Shown here piece by piece: positions 1-5,487 of a stretch of DNA of 6,554 nucleotides. Position 1 is the first letter of the stretch. Each line of letters opens with the position of its first letter. The translations under genes and the position numbers were made by a program. The stretch comes from Thermoflexales bacterium (GTDB lineage Bacteria > Chloroflexota > Anaerolineae > S140-20), in the NCBI GenBank assembly GCA_015484715.1, contig WFUY01000412.1, positions 1 to 6,554 of the forward strand, in the 5' to 3' direction. Under the pieces are notes generated by a model that saw only the letters and a list, made by a program, of their open reading frames with translations, was not told where the DNA came from and did no database searches.

Positions 1-734
1 GCCAGGACCACCAGGTCGGCGGGGAAGAGGGTGCCGGCCGCCCGCACCGCCCGGACCTTCCCCCCCGTCCCCTCAAAGGCCTCCACCCTGTGCTCCAGCC
101 GCAGCGCGACCCCGTGCCGCTCCAACTCCGCCACCACCGGTTCGGTCATCTCCCGATCCAGGTTGGGGAGCACCTGGGGGAGCATCTCCAGGACGGTCAC
201 CTGGAGCCCCCGGGCGGTCAGCGCCTCGGCCATCTCCAGGCCGATGTACCCCCCACCGACGATCACCGCCTGCCGGGGATGGGCCTCTTCGATGAAGGTG
301 CGGAGGGCGATCCCATCCTCGACCGTGCGGACGGTGTAGATCTGCCCCAGTTCGATGCCGGGGATGGGGGGACGGGCGGCGTGGCCTCCCGTCGTCAGCA
401 CTAATCGGTCGAAGGGCGTGTGGAAGACCGTCCCGTCCTCCAGGTTCCGGACTTCCACGGAGCGGTTCTCCAGGTCTATCCGGGTCACCTCGTGCCGGGT
501 GAAGACCTGGATCCCCCGCTTGGCGAACTGCTCCGGCGTGCGGGCCAGGAGTTCGCTGTGATGAGCGATCAGCCCCTGGATGTAGTAGGGCAATCCACAG
601 GCTCCGTAGGAGACGAAGCCCGTCTTCTCGTAGACGATGATCTCCAGGTCACCGTTGACCCGGCGGGCCTTGCTGGCTGCGCTCATGCCGGCGGCCACCC
701 CGCCGACGACGACAAGGCGTTCTCTTGACCCCAT
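1..734 (-). CDS. FAD/NAD(P)-dependent pyridine nucleotide-disulfide oxidoreductase, CoA-disulfide reductase / NADH oxidase type (partial, C-terminus beyond window)
   Basis: The frame is open from an ATG at 734 to the window edge, giving about 244 residues. The start has GGGAG five bases upstream. Residues 8-18 form the FAD dinucleotide-binding turn (VVVGGVAAGMS) and E36 closes the second strand. SYGACGLPYY at 42-51 carries C46, at the place of the single redox cysteine of CoA-disulfide reductases and H2O-forming NADH oxidases. A second Rossmann motif (VIVGGGYIGLE, 157-167) is the NAD(P)H site. The C-terminal dimerisation domain, and any rhodanese or further domain, lies outside the window. 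The family uses NAD(P)H to reduce CoA disulfide, polysulfide or O2 in the cytoplasm; the sequence here cannot decide which. The usual ATGA-type segment before the first PPIPG reads LTTGGHAARPPIPG, slightly atypical. The family assignment is firm, the substrate is not. Confidence 0.9.
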   Translation of the reverse strand, partial: MGSRERLVVVGGVAAGMSAASKARRVNGDLEIIVYEKTGFVSYGACGLPYYIQGLIAHHSELLARTPEQFAKRGIQVFTRHEVTRIDLENRSVEVRNLEDGTVFHTPFDRLVLTTGGHAARPPIPGIELGQIYTVRTVEDGIALRTFIEEAHPRQAVIVGGGYIGLEMAEALTARGLQVTVLEMLPQVLPNLDREMTEPVVAELERHGVALRLEHRVEAFEGTGGKVRAVRAAGTLFPADLVVL

Positions 735-866
735 TGCATCTCCCTCAGCGTGTGTGGACCTCCCGGCGGGTGCGCGGTGCCCGGCGGCAGGAGCAGATCA
801 CCGGGGCTTCCCGGCGGCACACTCCAGGCCGTGCAGAGAGCCCGCGGGAGGGGGCTCAGAAGAGGC

Positions 867-919
867 CGTCTTCGTGAAGACGCGCTCACCGGAACGAGAA
901 TCAGGCATCTCTTAGATGC
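867..919. repeat. two small perfect inverted repeats in the 735-1004 intergenic region
   Basis: CGTCTTC at 867-873 pairs with GAAGACG at 876-882 around a 2-nt centre. GCATCT at 905-910 pairs with AGATGC at 914-919 around 3 nt. They lie 130-190 bp upstream of the flavoprotein start. No coding frame, tRNA or convincing -10/-35 pair is visible in 735-1004. They could be operator-like sites or remnants of transcript 3' structure; function is unknown. Confidence 0.35.
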
Positions 920-929
920 GGGAAGGGGG

Positions 930-948
930 GGCGGGGTTTCGCCCCGCC
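930..948 (-). terminator. possible terminator hairpin after the secreted repeat protein gene
   Basis: GGCGGGG (930-936) and CCCCGCC (942-948) form a 7-bp all-GC stem with a 5-nt loop, about 56 nt downstream of the stop codon at 1005-1007. On the minus strand the following bases are C-rich rather than a U tract, so intrinsic termination is only suggested by position and stem strength. Confidence 0.4.
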
Positions 949-1004
949 GGACAGACCCGTGGGGAAAAGCCCGGGTGGATCAGGTGGGGTGAGAGGTCAG
1001 GGAT

Positions 1005-1979
1005 TTACCACCAGGGCAGGAAAGAGGTCTGGGTTTGCCGCACCTGCCCCCTGTAGCGGACGGTGACGTCAATGACGATGATGTAGCCGGGCTGAGGGTT
1101 GCCCAGGGGGAAGGTGAGCTCGGTGTAGCCGTCCCGGTTGGTGGCTGGCATATCGAAGGCGCGGGGGCCGGAACTGTAGCGGGCGATGAAGCTGACCTCG
1201 GCCCCCGGCAAGGGCTCCCCGCGCTGATCGGTGACGTAGACGTAGACCGTCTGGTAGCCTCCCCGGCCCGTGATGGCGTATTTGACCGAAGCGGCTGCCC
1301 GAATCTCGGTGACCTCGGGCAGGAGCTGGGCGGTGGTAGGCTTGGGCGGGGGCACCGGGCGCAGTTGGTCTTTGTAGACAAAGTCGGGGCGCTCAACCCA
1401 TATCTCGCCCAGGTTGCCCAACTGGACTTTCTGGTCACGGGGGAGCTCCGGGTGCCACTCCATCCTGGCCCGCTGGAAGTACTGGACGATGCGCCCATTC
1501 TCGATCTTCAGGGGGGAGATGGGGTAGCCGAAGATGTCCAGTCCTCCCTTGCGGTCGTAGTAGCTCAGGAAGGCATAGCAGACGGCGTGGCCGGTCTCCG
1601 GGAAATAGCGACAGCGGGGGTTGTTGCGGGGGATCTGGGAGGGAGGAAGGGGCGGCTCTCGATGCCCCAGCCAGTCACCCAGCAGGCCCAACTGGACCTT
1701 GTAGGGATCCGGATTCTCGGGATGCCACTCCATCCGCACCCGCTGGAAGTACTGGACGACCAGCCCGCCTTCGTTGAACTGCTCCGTCAGCGGGTAACCG
1801 AAGATCTCTAACCCGCCTCGGGTTTCAAAGAAGGTCAGGAAGGGCTCTTGAACGGTGTGCCCGGTTTCGGGAAAATAGCGGACCTGGGTCGTTTGCGCCT
1901 TTCCCACCGTGGTGAGGATAAAGCCGAGGATGATCGCGAGAGCCAGGGCGAGGTAGGTTCTGGTTTGCTTCACAGCCAT
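1005..1979 (-). CDS. secreted protein with two YFPETGH/GYP-type repeats and a C-terminal Ig-like domain
   Basis: The product has 324 residues. Residues 1-28 are a signal peptide: K4 and R7, a hydrophobic core at about 9-25, and a likely cut after GKA (26-28). Two tandem units follow at residues 33-104 and 123-194, exactly 90 residues apart. Each reads R-YFPETGH...F(L)...GGL-IFGYP...QYFQR-RMEWHPE...KVQLG-LG. This repeat is common in extracellular Chloroflexota proteins of unknown function and resembles LGFP-like repeats. A Pro-rich linker (208-214) leads to a beta-rich domain at about 226-324 with VYVTDQRGEPLPGAEVSF, typical of Ig-like/Big domains on cell surfaces. The only two cysteines, C123 and C134, both lie in repeat 2 and may form a disulfide. 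The ATG at 1979 is chosen because it directly precedes the signal peptide and has an AGGCGG-like site 5 nt upstream; ATG 2009 and TTG 2018 are alternatives with poorer ribosome sites. No enzymatic motif is seen; a role in surface binding or wall association is inference. Confidence 0.85.
   Translation of the reverse strand: MAVKQTRTYLALALAIILGFILTTVGKAQTTQVRYFPETGHTVQEPFLTFFETRGGLEIFGYPLTEQFNEGGLVVQYFQRVRMEWHPENPDPYKVQLGLLGDWLGHREPPLPPSQIPRNNPRCRYFPETGHAVCYAFLSYYDRKGGLDIFGYPISPLKIENGRIVQYFQRARMEWHPELPRDQKVQLGNLGEIWVERPDFVYKDQLRPVPPPKPTTAQLLPEVTEIRAAASVKYAITGRGGYQTVYVYVTDQRGEPLPGAEVSFIARYSSGPRAFDMPATNRDGYTELTFPLGNPQPGYIIVIDVTVRYRGQVRQTQTSFLPWW
1398..1883 (-). repeat. tandem 270-bp internal coding repeat (two 90-codon units)
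   Basis: The two protein repeats are also visible as DNA. A shared stretch CGCTGGAAGTACTGGACGA occurs at 1471-1489 and 1741-1759, and GATGCCACTCCATC-like sequence precedes both, all offset by exactly 270 bp. The first unit (residues 33-104) covers about 1668-1883, and the second (residues 123-194) about 1398-1613. Inter-unit identity is high at conserved motifs but diverged elsewhere, consistent with an old duplication. Confidence 0.85.
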
Positions 1980-2039
1980 CGCATCCGCCTGTCCTTGTAG
2001 GCCCTCCATTGCCGGCAAACCGGGAAGTGCTCCGCGTCT

Positions 2040-2068
2040 ATTGTACTACAATCCATAGGTTTCTGCAA
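2040..2068 (-). promoter_or_regulatory. promoter of the secreted repeat protein gene with palindromic operator over the -10
   Basis: On the minus strand TTGCAG (2068-2063) and TACAAT (2045-2040) are separated by 17 nt, a good spacing for a sigma70-type promoter. It predicts a start near 2033 and a leader of about 55 nt to the ATG at 1979. The -10 is one half of a perfect palindrome, ATTGTA-C-TACAAT, at 2040-2052. A dimeric repressor bound there would block the promoter. The TGTA-N-TACA core recalls GntR- or BlaI/CopY-like operators, but no such regulator lies in the window. Confidence 0.5.
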
Positions 2069-2404
2069 CAAGAGGGACTTCCTTCCCAGGGCTTTTCAGC
2101 GCTTCAACCCTGGAGATTCCCGAGGTCTAGAGAACGGCCCTGGGAGGCAACCTGCTCACCTTTTTGAGGGCATCCCAAGGTGGAGATCGCCTCACGGAGC
2201 TCCCGAGAAGATTTCCGGGACTTTCCTCAGGTTCGATGGCCGCCAGTGAACAAGGAAGGCTTCGTTCCCTTGATTTGCCGGTGTGGGGTTTCACTCAAGA
2301 CCCGAGAGAGCGCTACCCAGCCAGGCTTGTCCGAGACCCCTGAAAGCCTGGTTGCTTCCTTATCCCAAGTATACTGCACGCTCTCCGGCCGAACATTACT
2401 GTTT
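2069..2404. other. noncoding stretch, no gene recognised
   Basis: No convincing coding frame, tRNA or known RNA is seen here. The small frame at 2180-2410 starts at GTG and resembles no protein family I know. Minor structure only: an 8-bp inverted repeat TCCCAGGG/CCCTGGGA at 2084-2091 and 2138-2145, and a bulged hairpin CAAGGAA/TTCCCTTG at 2251-2272. The palindromic AGTATACT at 2368-2375 gives a TATACT -10-like box on the minus strand (2373-2368) with a poor -35 (ATGTTC, 2396-2391) at 17-nt spacing. Confidence 0.5.
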
Positions 2405-2448
2405 TGTTAAGAAAATGTTAATCATCCGCTAAAGAATCGTTAAGAAGC
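2405..2448. promoter_or_regulatory. four 11-bp-phased direct repeats, OmpR/PhoB-family-like operator
   Basis: Reading on the plus strand from 2405, four consecutive 11-bp units begin TGTTAA, TGTTAA, CGCTAA and CGTTAA (starts 2405, 2416, 2427, 2438), core YGYTAA. A degenerate fifth (CATTAC, 2394) continues the phase upstream. On the minus strand the units read TTAACA/TTAACG, like the Bacillus PhoP box (TTAACA-type repeats at 11-bp pitch). Direct repeats one helical turn apart are the hallmark of PhoB/OmpR-type winged-helix response regulators. The array ends 42 bp before the rex -35 and 31 bp from a possible minus-strand TATACT box, so the regulated gene is not settled. Confidence 0.5.
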
Positions 2449-2490
2449 CCGGCCAATGCCGTCCCTGGGGTCCTGACGCCGTGCGCCGTG

Positions 2491-2519
2491 TTGCCCAAAT
2501 CGCCGTTTCGTGGTATGAT
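2491..2519 (+). promoter_or_regulatory. rex promoter
   Basis: TTGCCC (2491-2496) and TATGAT (2514-2519) are separated by exactly 17 nt, four and five of six matches to the sigma70/SigA consensus. The predicted start near 2526 gives a 75-nt leader to the rex ATG and puts the Rex-like site and stem-loop right at the 5' end of the transcript. Confidence 0.7.
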
Positions 2520-2525
2520 TTTGCG

Positions 2526-2559
2526 CGCCGATGTTGTGTTGTAACCTTCACAATCGGCG
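2526..2559 (+). promoter_or_regulatory. Rex-like operator and 5'-terminal stem-loop in the rex leader
   Basis: TTGTG (2534-2538) and CACAA (2549-2553) are inverted halves. The right half is a perfect TTCACAA (2547-2553) and the left is TTGTGTT, five of seven matches to TTGTGAA. The Rex consensus TTGTGAA-N4-TTCACAA spans 18 bp; here the halves are two bases further apart, so this is an imperfect site. Flanking CGCCGA (2526-2531) and TCGGCG (2554-2559) extend the pairing, and in RNA the whole can fold into an 11-bp stem with a 2-nt bulge and a 10-nt loop. Position just after the predicted start fits autorepression by Rex when NADH/NAD+ is low. Confidence 0.5.
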
Positions 2560-2600
2560 TATCCAGCCAGGGAAAGAATACGGAGCTAAGGAGACGAACG

Positions 2601-3221
2601 ATGCCCTCAGCAACTGTTCCTGACATCGTGGTGGGTCGCCTGCCCATTTACCTGCGGGCCCTCTCGTTGATGGCCGCCGAAGGTCGGGAGATTACCTCGT
2701 CGCAGGAGTTGGGCGAGAGGCTGGGGATCAGTTCTGCCCAGATCCGCAAGGACCTCTCCCATTTCGGCGAGTTCGGAAAGCAGGGCACCGGCTACAACGT
2801 GGCCTACCTGCGCGAGCAGCTCCGGCGTATCCTGAAGGTGGACCGGGAGTGGGAGGTGGCCCTGATCGGAGCCGGTGCTCTGGGTCACGCCCTCGCCCAC
2901 TACGGGGGATTCCGTAACCGTGGCTTTCACATCTCGCTGATCTTCGATAGCGATCCCGCCAAAGTGGGCCAGGTACTGGGGGGGATCGAAGTGCTGGATG
3001 CGGCGAAGATGGAAGAAGTGATTCGACGCCGGAGGGTTCGGATCGCGATGATCGCCGTGCCTGCCGAGGCGGCTCAGGAGGTGGCCGACCGCTGCGTGAA
3101 GGCCGGCGTGCAGGCCATCCTCAACTACGCTCCCATCAACATCGCCGTGCCGGAGGGCGTGCGGGTGGAGTACATTGACCCGGTCATCCACCTCCAGCAT
3201 ATGACCTACTACCTGGACTGA
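2601..3221 (+). CDS. rex: redox-sensing transcriptional repressor Rex
   Basis: The product has 206 residues, normal for Rex. Residues 7-78 are the winged-helix DNA-binding domain, with RLPIYLRAL (13-21) and the signature [19 protein letters not shown] (44-62), where most homologues have SYFG in place of SHFG. Residues 84-190 are the Rossmann NAD(H) domain with GAGALG at 90-95. The C-terminal [15 protein letters not shown] is the domain-swapped helix that joins the dimer. Rex binds operators when NAD+ dominates and is released by NADH, controlling fermentation, NADH oxidation and respiration genes in the cytoplasm. The ATG at 2601 has AAGGAG seven bases upstream (2588-2593); the frame is open further upstream but lacks family similarity there and would include the promoter. 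Monocistronic, bounded by its own promoter and a terminator. Confidence 0.97.
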   Translation: MPSATVPDIVVGRLPIYLRALSLMAAEGREITSSQELGERLGISSAQIRKDLSHFGEFGKQGTGYNVAYLREQLRRILKVDREWEVALIGAGALGHALAHYGGFRNRGFHISLIFDSDPAKVGQVLGGIEVLDAAKMEEVIRRRRVRIAMIAVPAEAAQEVADRCVKAGVQAILNYAPINIAVPEGVRVEYIDPVIHLQHMTYYLD

Positions 3222-3239
3222 AGGGCCCGGTTTCAAACC

Positions 3240-3272
3240 CAAAGCGCGGGATCCTCTCTCTCCCGCGCTTTG
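3240..3272 (+). terminator. intrinsic terminator between convergent rex and the atp-mreB operon
   Basis: CAAAGCGCGGGA (3240-3251) pairs perfectly with TCCCGCGCTTTG (3261-3272), a 12-bp stem with a 9-nt loop, 18 nt after the rex stop. A T-rich but interrupted tail (TTGTGCCTTT) follows on the plus strand. The minus-strand mreB gene ends 47 bp away and its downstream side has only GGTTTG, so the hairpin may work in both directions but is better for rex. Confidence 0.8.
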
Positions 3273-3318
3273 TTGTGCCTTTCCCGTGGAAAAGCGATCT
3301 CTCCGGGCAGCAGCGGCC

Positions 3319-4323
3319 TCAGAGGCCCGGTATGCTCCGGCGCAGCAAGTGATAGTTCTCCATCGCTTTCCCCGCTCCCAGAGCCACACAGGCCATGGGA
3401 GCCTCGGCCACGTAGGCCGGCACCCCCGTCTCCCGCGTCAGGAGCTCGTCTATCTTCCGCAGCAGGGCCCCTCCCCCCGCCAGCACCATCCCCCGGTCAA
3501 TGATGTCGGAGGCCAGTTCCGGTGGGGTCCGTTCCAGGACCGCACGGACGACGCTGACGATGGCGGCCAGCGGCTCGGCAATAGCTTCGGTGACCTCGTC
3601 GGAGGTGATCTGGATGGTCCGGGGGAGGCCGGTCACCTGATCCCGCCCTTGGATCTCCATCGTCAAGGGCTCCTCCAGCGGGAGGGCGCTGCCGAGGCGG
3701 ACCTTGATCTCCTCGGCTGTCGGCTCGCCGATCATCAGGTTGTACTTGCGCCGGATGTAAGCGATGATGGCCTCATCCAGCCGCACCCCGCCGATGCGCA
3801 CAGAACTGGCGCAGACGATGCCGTTGACCGAGATGACGGCCGCCTCGGTGGTCCCACCTCCCATGTTCACGATCATGTTGCCTGTGGGGGTCCCCACGGG
3901 AAGTCCCGCCCCGATGGCGGCTGCCAGCGGTTCTGGGATCAGGTGGGCCTTGCTGGCTCCCGCCTGGATGGCGGCCTCGTGGACGGCGCGCCGCTCTACG
4001 CTGGTCACCCCGTAGGGCACGCTGATCATCACCCGGGGACGGAAGATGCGAGGAGACCCCACCGTCTTGCGGATGAAGTATTCGAGCATACGGTAGGTGA
4101 CCTGGTAGTCGGCGATGACGCCATCCCGGAGCGGGCGCATCACCTCGATCGCCTCGGGAGTACGGCCAAACATGGCGCGGGCCTCTTCGCCAACTGCGAC
4201 GATCCGGTTCTCCTCGTTGGAGATGGCAACGACCGAGGGCTCCTGGAGCGCGATCCCCCTTCCGACGACGTAGACGAGCACATTGACCGTGCCCAAGTCA
4301 ATGCCCAGTTGCTTGTTGAACAT
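3319..4323 (-). CDS. mreB: MreB/Mbl-family actin-like cell-shape protein, divergent active site
   Basis: The product has 334 residues, usual for Mre[13 protein letters not shown] (7-18) is phosphate loop 1, [13 protein letters not shown] (129-141) holds the catalytic-type E131, [12 protein letters not shown] (155-166) is phosphate loop 2, and [15 protein letters not shown] is the adenosine motif. MreB polymerises with ATP under the membrane and guides lateral cell-wall synthesis. Several normally conserved positions differ: GTANT is GTVNV, the Asp of VDIGGGT is N153 (codon AAC), GGD before the DEAI helix is GGV, and AEDP...VARGGG is AEAP...VALGAG. This may be a specialised paralogue. The start at 4323 has AGGAGG four bases upstream. 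It lies 28 nt after atpC and probably shares its transcript. No mreC/mreD follows; rex is convergent beyond a hairpin. Family sure; Mbl-like versus MreB-like not decided. Confidence 0.93.
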   Translation of the reverse strand: MFNKQLGIDLGTVNVLVYVVGRGIALQEPSVVAISNEENRIVAVGEEARAMFGRTPEAIEVMRPLRDGVIADYQVTYRMLEYFIRKTVGSPRIFRPRVMISVPYGVTSVERRAVHEAAIQAGASKAHLIPEPLAAAIGAGLPVGTPTGNMIVNMGGGTTEAAVISVNGIVCASSVRIGGVRLDEAIIAYIRRKYNLMIGEPTAEEIKVRLGSALPLEEPLTMEIQGRDQVTGLPRTIQITSDEVTEAIAEPLAAIVSVVRAVLERTPPELASDIIDRGMVLAGGGALLRKIDELLTRETGVPAYVAEAPMACVALGAGKAMENYHLLRRSIPGL

Positions 4324-4351
4324 TCACCCTCCTGCTACGGCGGCTGGTGGG

Positions 4352-4798
4352 CTATCCCTCCCTAGAGCCCTCTTCGCTGTAGGGCCGCCGTCGTCGTCGG
4401 CGGCGGGCTACCTTGAGCCGCACCAGGGAGCGGCGCAAGGCACCCTCGATGGCAGCCCGCTGCACCCCTTCGGGGGGGCCTTCCCGCAGTAGCCGCTCGG
4501 CCCGGGCACGGGCAGCCTCAGCCCGGGCGATGTCTATCTCATCGGCTCGCTCCGCCGAGTCCGCCAGCACGATCACCTGGTCGGGCAGGACTTCCATGAA
4601 CCCGCCGCCGATGGCGAAGGACTCTTCCTGCCCGTTCATCTTCACCCGAAGCTCCCCGGCGGTCAGCGCGGTGATGAGGGGAGCGTGCTTGGGCAGGATG
4701 CCCAACTCCCCCTCGATCCCCGGCGCGATGACCATCTCCACGTCGCCGGCAAAGACCTGCCGTTCGACGGTGATGATCTCCAGGCGCAATGTTGCCAT
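4352..4798 (-). CDS. atpC: ATP synthase F1 epsilon subunit
   Basis: The product has 148 residues, slightly longer than the usual 130-140. Residues 1-84 form the beta-sandwich with the family motif PGIEGELGILPKHAPLITAL (26-45). Residues 86-131 form the two-helix C-terminal domain that can extend and inhibit the rotor. IDIARA (88-93) matches the I(L)DXXRA ATP-binding motif of Bacillus-type epsilon subunits, with E83, D89 and R92 present, so this epsilon may sense ATP. Epsilon sits on the central stalk in the cytoplasm, linking gamma and the c-ring. Residues 132-138 are seven consecutive Arg followed by an acidic tail, an unusual extension. The start has TAAGGAG with seven bases of spacing. It is separated from atpD by the toxin-antitoxin-like pair, whereas atpD and atpC are normally adjacent. 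Confidence 0.97.
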   Translation of the reverse strand: MATLRLEIITVERQVFAGDVEMVIAPGIEGELGILPKHAPLITALTAGELRVKMNGQEESFAIGGGFMEVLPDQVIVLADSAERADEIDIARAEAARARAERLLREGPPEGVQRAAIEGALRRSLVRLKVARRRRRRRPYSEEGSREG

Positions 4799-4835
4799 TG
4801 CATCACTCCTTACGCATATGCTCAGCCCCCCTCGC

Positions 4836-5186
4836 TCAGGTCGTCTCTTCGACCCGCCTGAAGGCAGGAGACCTGCCAGGGGAAGCCAGTTGAAGCACCG
4901 CCTCCAGGGCCTTTACAAGGCGCTGAGCCTCAGGAGCCAGCCGCACGATATGGCCCTCACGGCAGTAGAGCTCCCGTACCTCTCGCAGCACCACTTGTCC
5001 CCCCGCTATTTCCACATCCCTGTATCGGGAGAGCAAGACCCCCCCGCAGACCGGACAGCGGTTGTCAGGACGTGGCCCGAGCTCGATCTCCACGGGCTCG
5101 CTGTCATCCCAGTAGTCGGCCGAATCATGGGTCGCCCAAAAGGCCGCTTCTTCTTCCCGGGTCATGTCTGCCCGCTCGACCATCAT
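4836..5186 (-). CDS. putative antitoxin: BrnA/CopG-type N-terminus fused to a YgiT-like zinc ribbon
   Basis: The product has 116 residues. Residues 8-36 (MTREEEAAFWATHD...DYWDD...VEIEL) resemble the acidic, Trp-containing N-terminal toxin-binding segment of BrnA/CopG-type antitoxins. Residues 44-95 look like a YgiT/MqsA-type zinc ribbon: C44-P-V-C47-G-G, a beta-hairpin stretch, then C75 and H79 as a C-x3-H second pair in place of the usual C-x2-C, followed by a helix (PEAQRLVKALEAVL). The ribbon-helix-helix DNA-binding part of BrnA is absent. The ATG at 5186 overlaps the toxin stop by four bases (ATGA) with GAGG five bases upstream; M2 (5183) and M8 (5165) are alternative starts. A proposed role is to neutralise the upstream BrnT-like protein, and perhaps bind DNA or RNA through zinc. 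The pairing is inferred from overlap and family; neutralisation is not shown. It could instead be a free-standing zinc-ribbon regulator. Confidence 0.72.
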   Translation of the reverse strand: MMVERADMTREEEAAFWATHDSADYWDDSEPVEIELGPRPDNRCPVCGGVLLSRYRDVEIAGGQVVLREVRELYCREGHIVRLAPEAQRLVKALEAVLQLASPGRSPAFRRVEETT

Positions 5187-5461
5187 CGTTTCCTCTTCAC
5201 TTGCAGGTACAGCCGTCGCTCCCTATCCGTCATATCCCGCGCTGTGACAACGTAGTAGAGTGCGCCCTGGATCCGTTCGATCACGATGAAAAGATAGCGC
5301 CCGGCCTCTGTCTGACCGTATACACGGTAACGACTTTCCCCCCTGCCTCGTCGGACATGAGGGTCACCCCAGATCGCCTCTTCCACCTCGTAAGCCTCAA
5401 CCTGGTGGCGGGCGATGTGGGCGATGTTCGCCTCATCCCAGAGCAGATCCTCGATTCGCAT
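5183..5461 (-). CDS. brnT: BrnT-like (DUF497) type II toxin, RelE-fold ribonuclease candidate
   Basis: The product has 92 residues, usual for BrnT. It follows the family pattern: LLWDEANIAHIARHQVEAYE (6-25), EVEEAIWGDP (25-34), the middle strands GRYLFIVIER (54-63) and YYVVTARDMTDRERRLY (69-85), which holds the conserved T-A-R...ERR-Y end. BrnT toxins are small RelE-fold proteins that cleave mRNA and stop growth until neutralised by BrnA. The basic tail is VKRKR. The gene lies 26 nt after atpD and overlaps the antitoxin by four bases, so it is inside the ATP synthase operon. No Shine-Dalgarno precedes the ATG, which lies in a hairpin (5458-5484). No in-frame ATG, GTG or TTG lies between the atpD stop and this start. 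It could be an inactive domesticated copy; key residues look intact but activity is untested. Confidence 0.78.
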   Translation of the reverse strand: MRIEDLLWDEANIAHIARHQVEAYEVEEAIWGDPHVRRGRGESRYRVYGQTEAGRYLFIVIERIQGALYYVVTARDMTDRERRLYLQVKRKR

Positions 5462-5484
5462 CGGTTGCCGGGAAACCCCGATGC
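5458..5484 (-). promoter_or_regulatory. hairpin sequestering the toxin start codon
   Basis: On the transcript GCATCGG (5484-5478) pairs perfectly with CCGATGC (5464-5458), a 7-bp stem whose 3' arm contains the toxin ATG (5461-5459). The 13-nt loop could add two A-U pairs. A competing short hairpin, CGGG-GTTT-CCCG, uses part of the same 5' arm and would free the start. The 5' arm begins four bases after the atpD TAG (5490-5488), so a ribosome terminating on atpD would cover it. Confidence 0.5.
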
Positions 5485-5487
5485 AAG

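Noticed and set aside
735..739. ATG at 739 as start of the flavoprotein
   Set aside because: It is five bases from the ATG at 734 and therefore in a different frame from the FAD-binding motif.
1035..1811. 258-codon plus-strand open frame
   Set aside because: It is antisense to the secreted repeat-protein gene, which has a signal peptide and family motifs; the plus translation is low-complexity and resembles no family.
2352..2375. Plus-strand promoter using TATACT at 2370-2375
   Set aside because: The only TTG-type -35 (TTGCTT, 2352-2357) is just 12 nt away, too close for a sigma70 promoter.
2180..2410. Small 76-codon plus-strand frame
   Set aside because: GTG start without a clear ribosome site, no family similarity, and it runs into the phased-repeat region.
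2481..2600. N-terminal extension of rex from the upstream in-frame start
   Set aside because: It overlaps the promoter and predicted transcription start, lacks Rex similarity, and the ATG at 2601 has an ideal AAGGAG.
2607..3389. 260-codon minus-strand open frame
   Set aside because: Antisense to rex and runs across the terminator; His/Gly-rich without any recognisable domain.
3286..4365. 359-codon plus-strand open frame
   Set aside because: Antisense to mreB, rich in D/G/H/R as expected for a GC-rich shadow frame, with no ribosome site or motifs.
4413..5255. 280-codon plus-strand open frame
   Set aside because: Antisense to atpC and the antitoxin; high Ser/Arg/Pro composition typical of a shadow frame.
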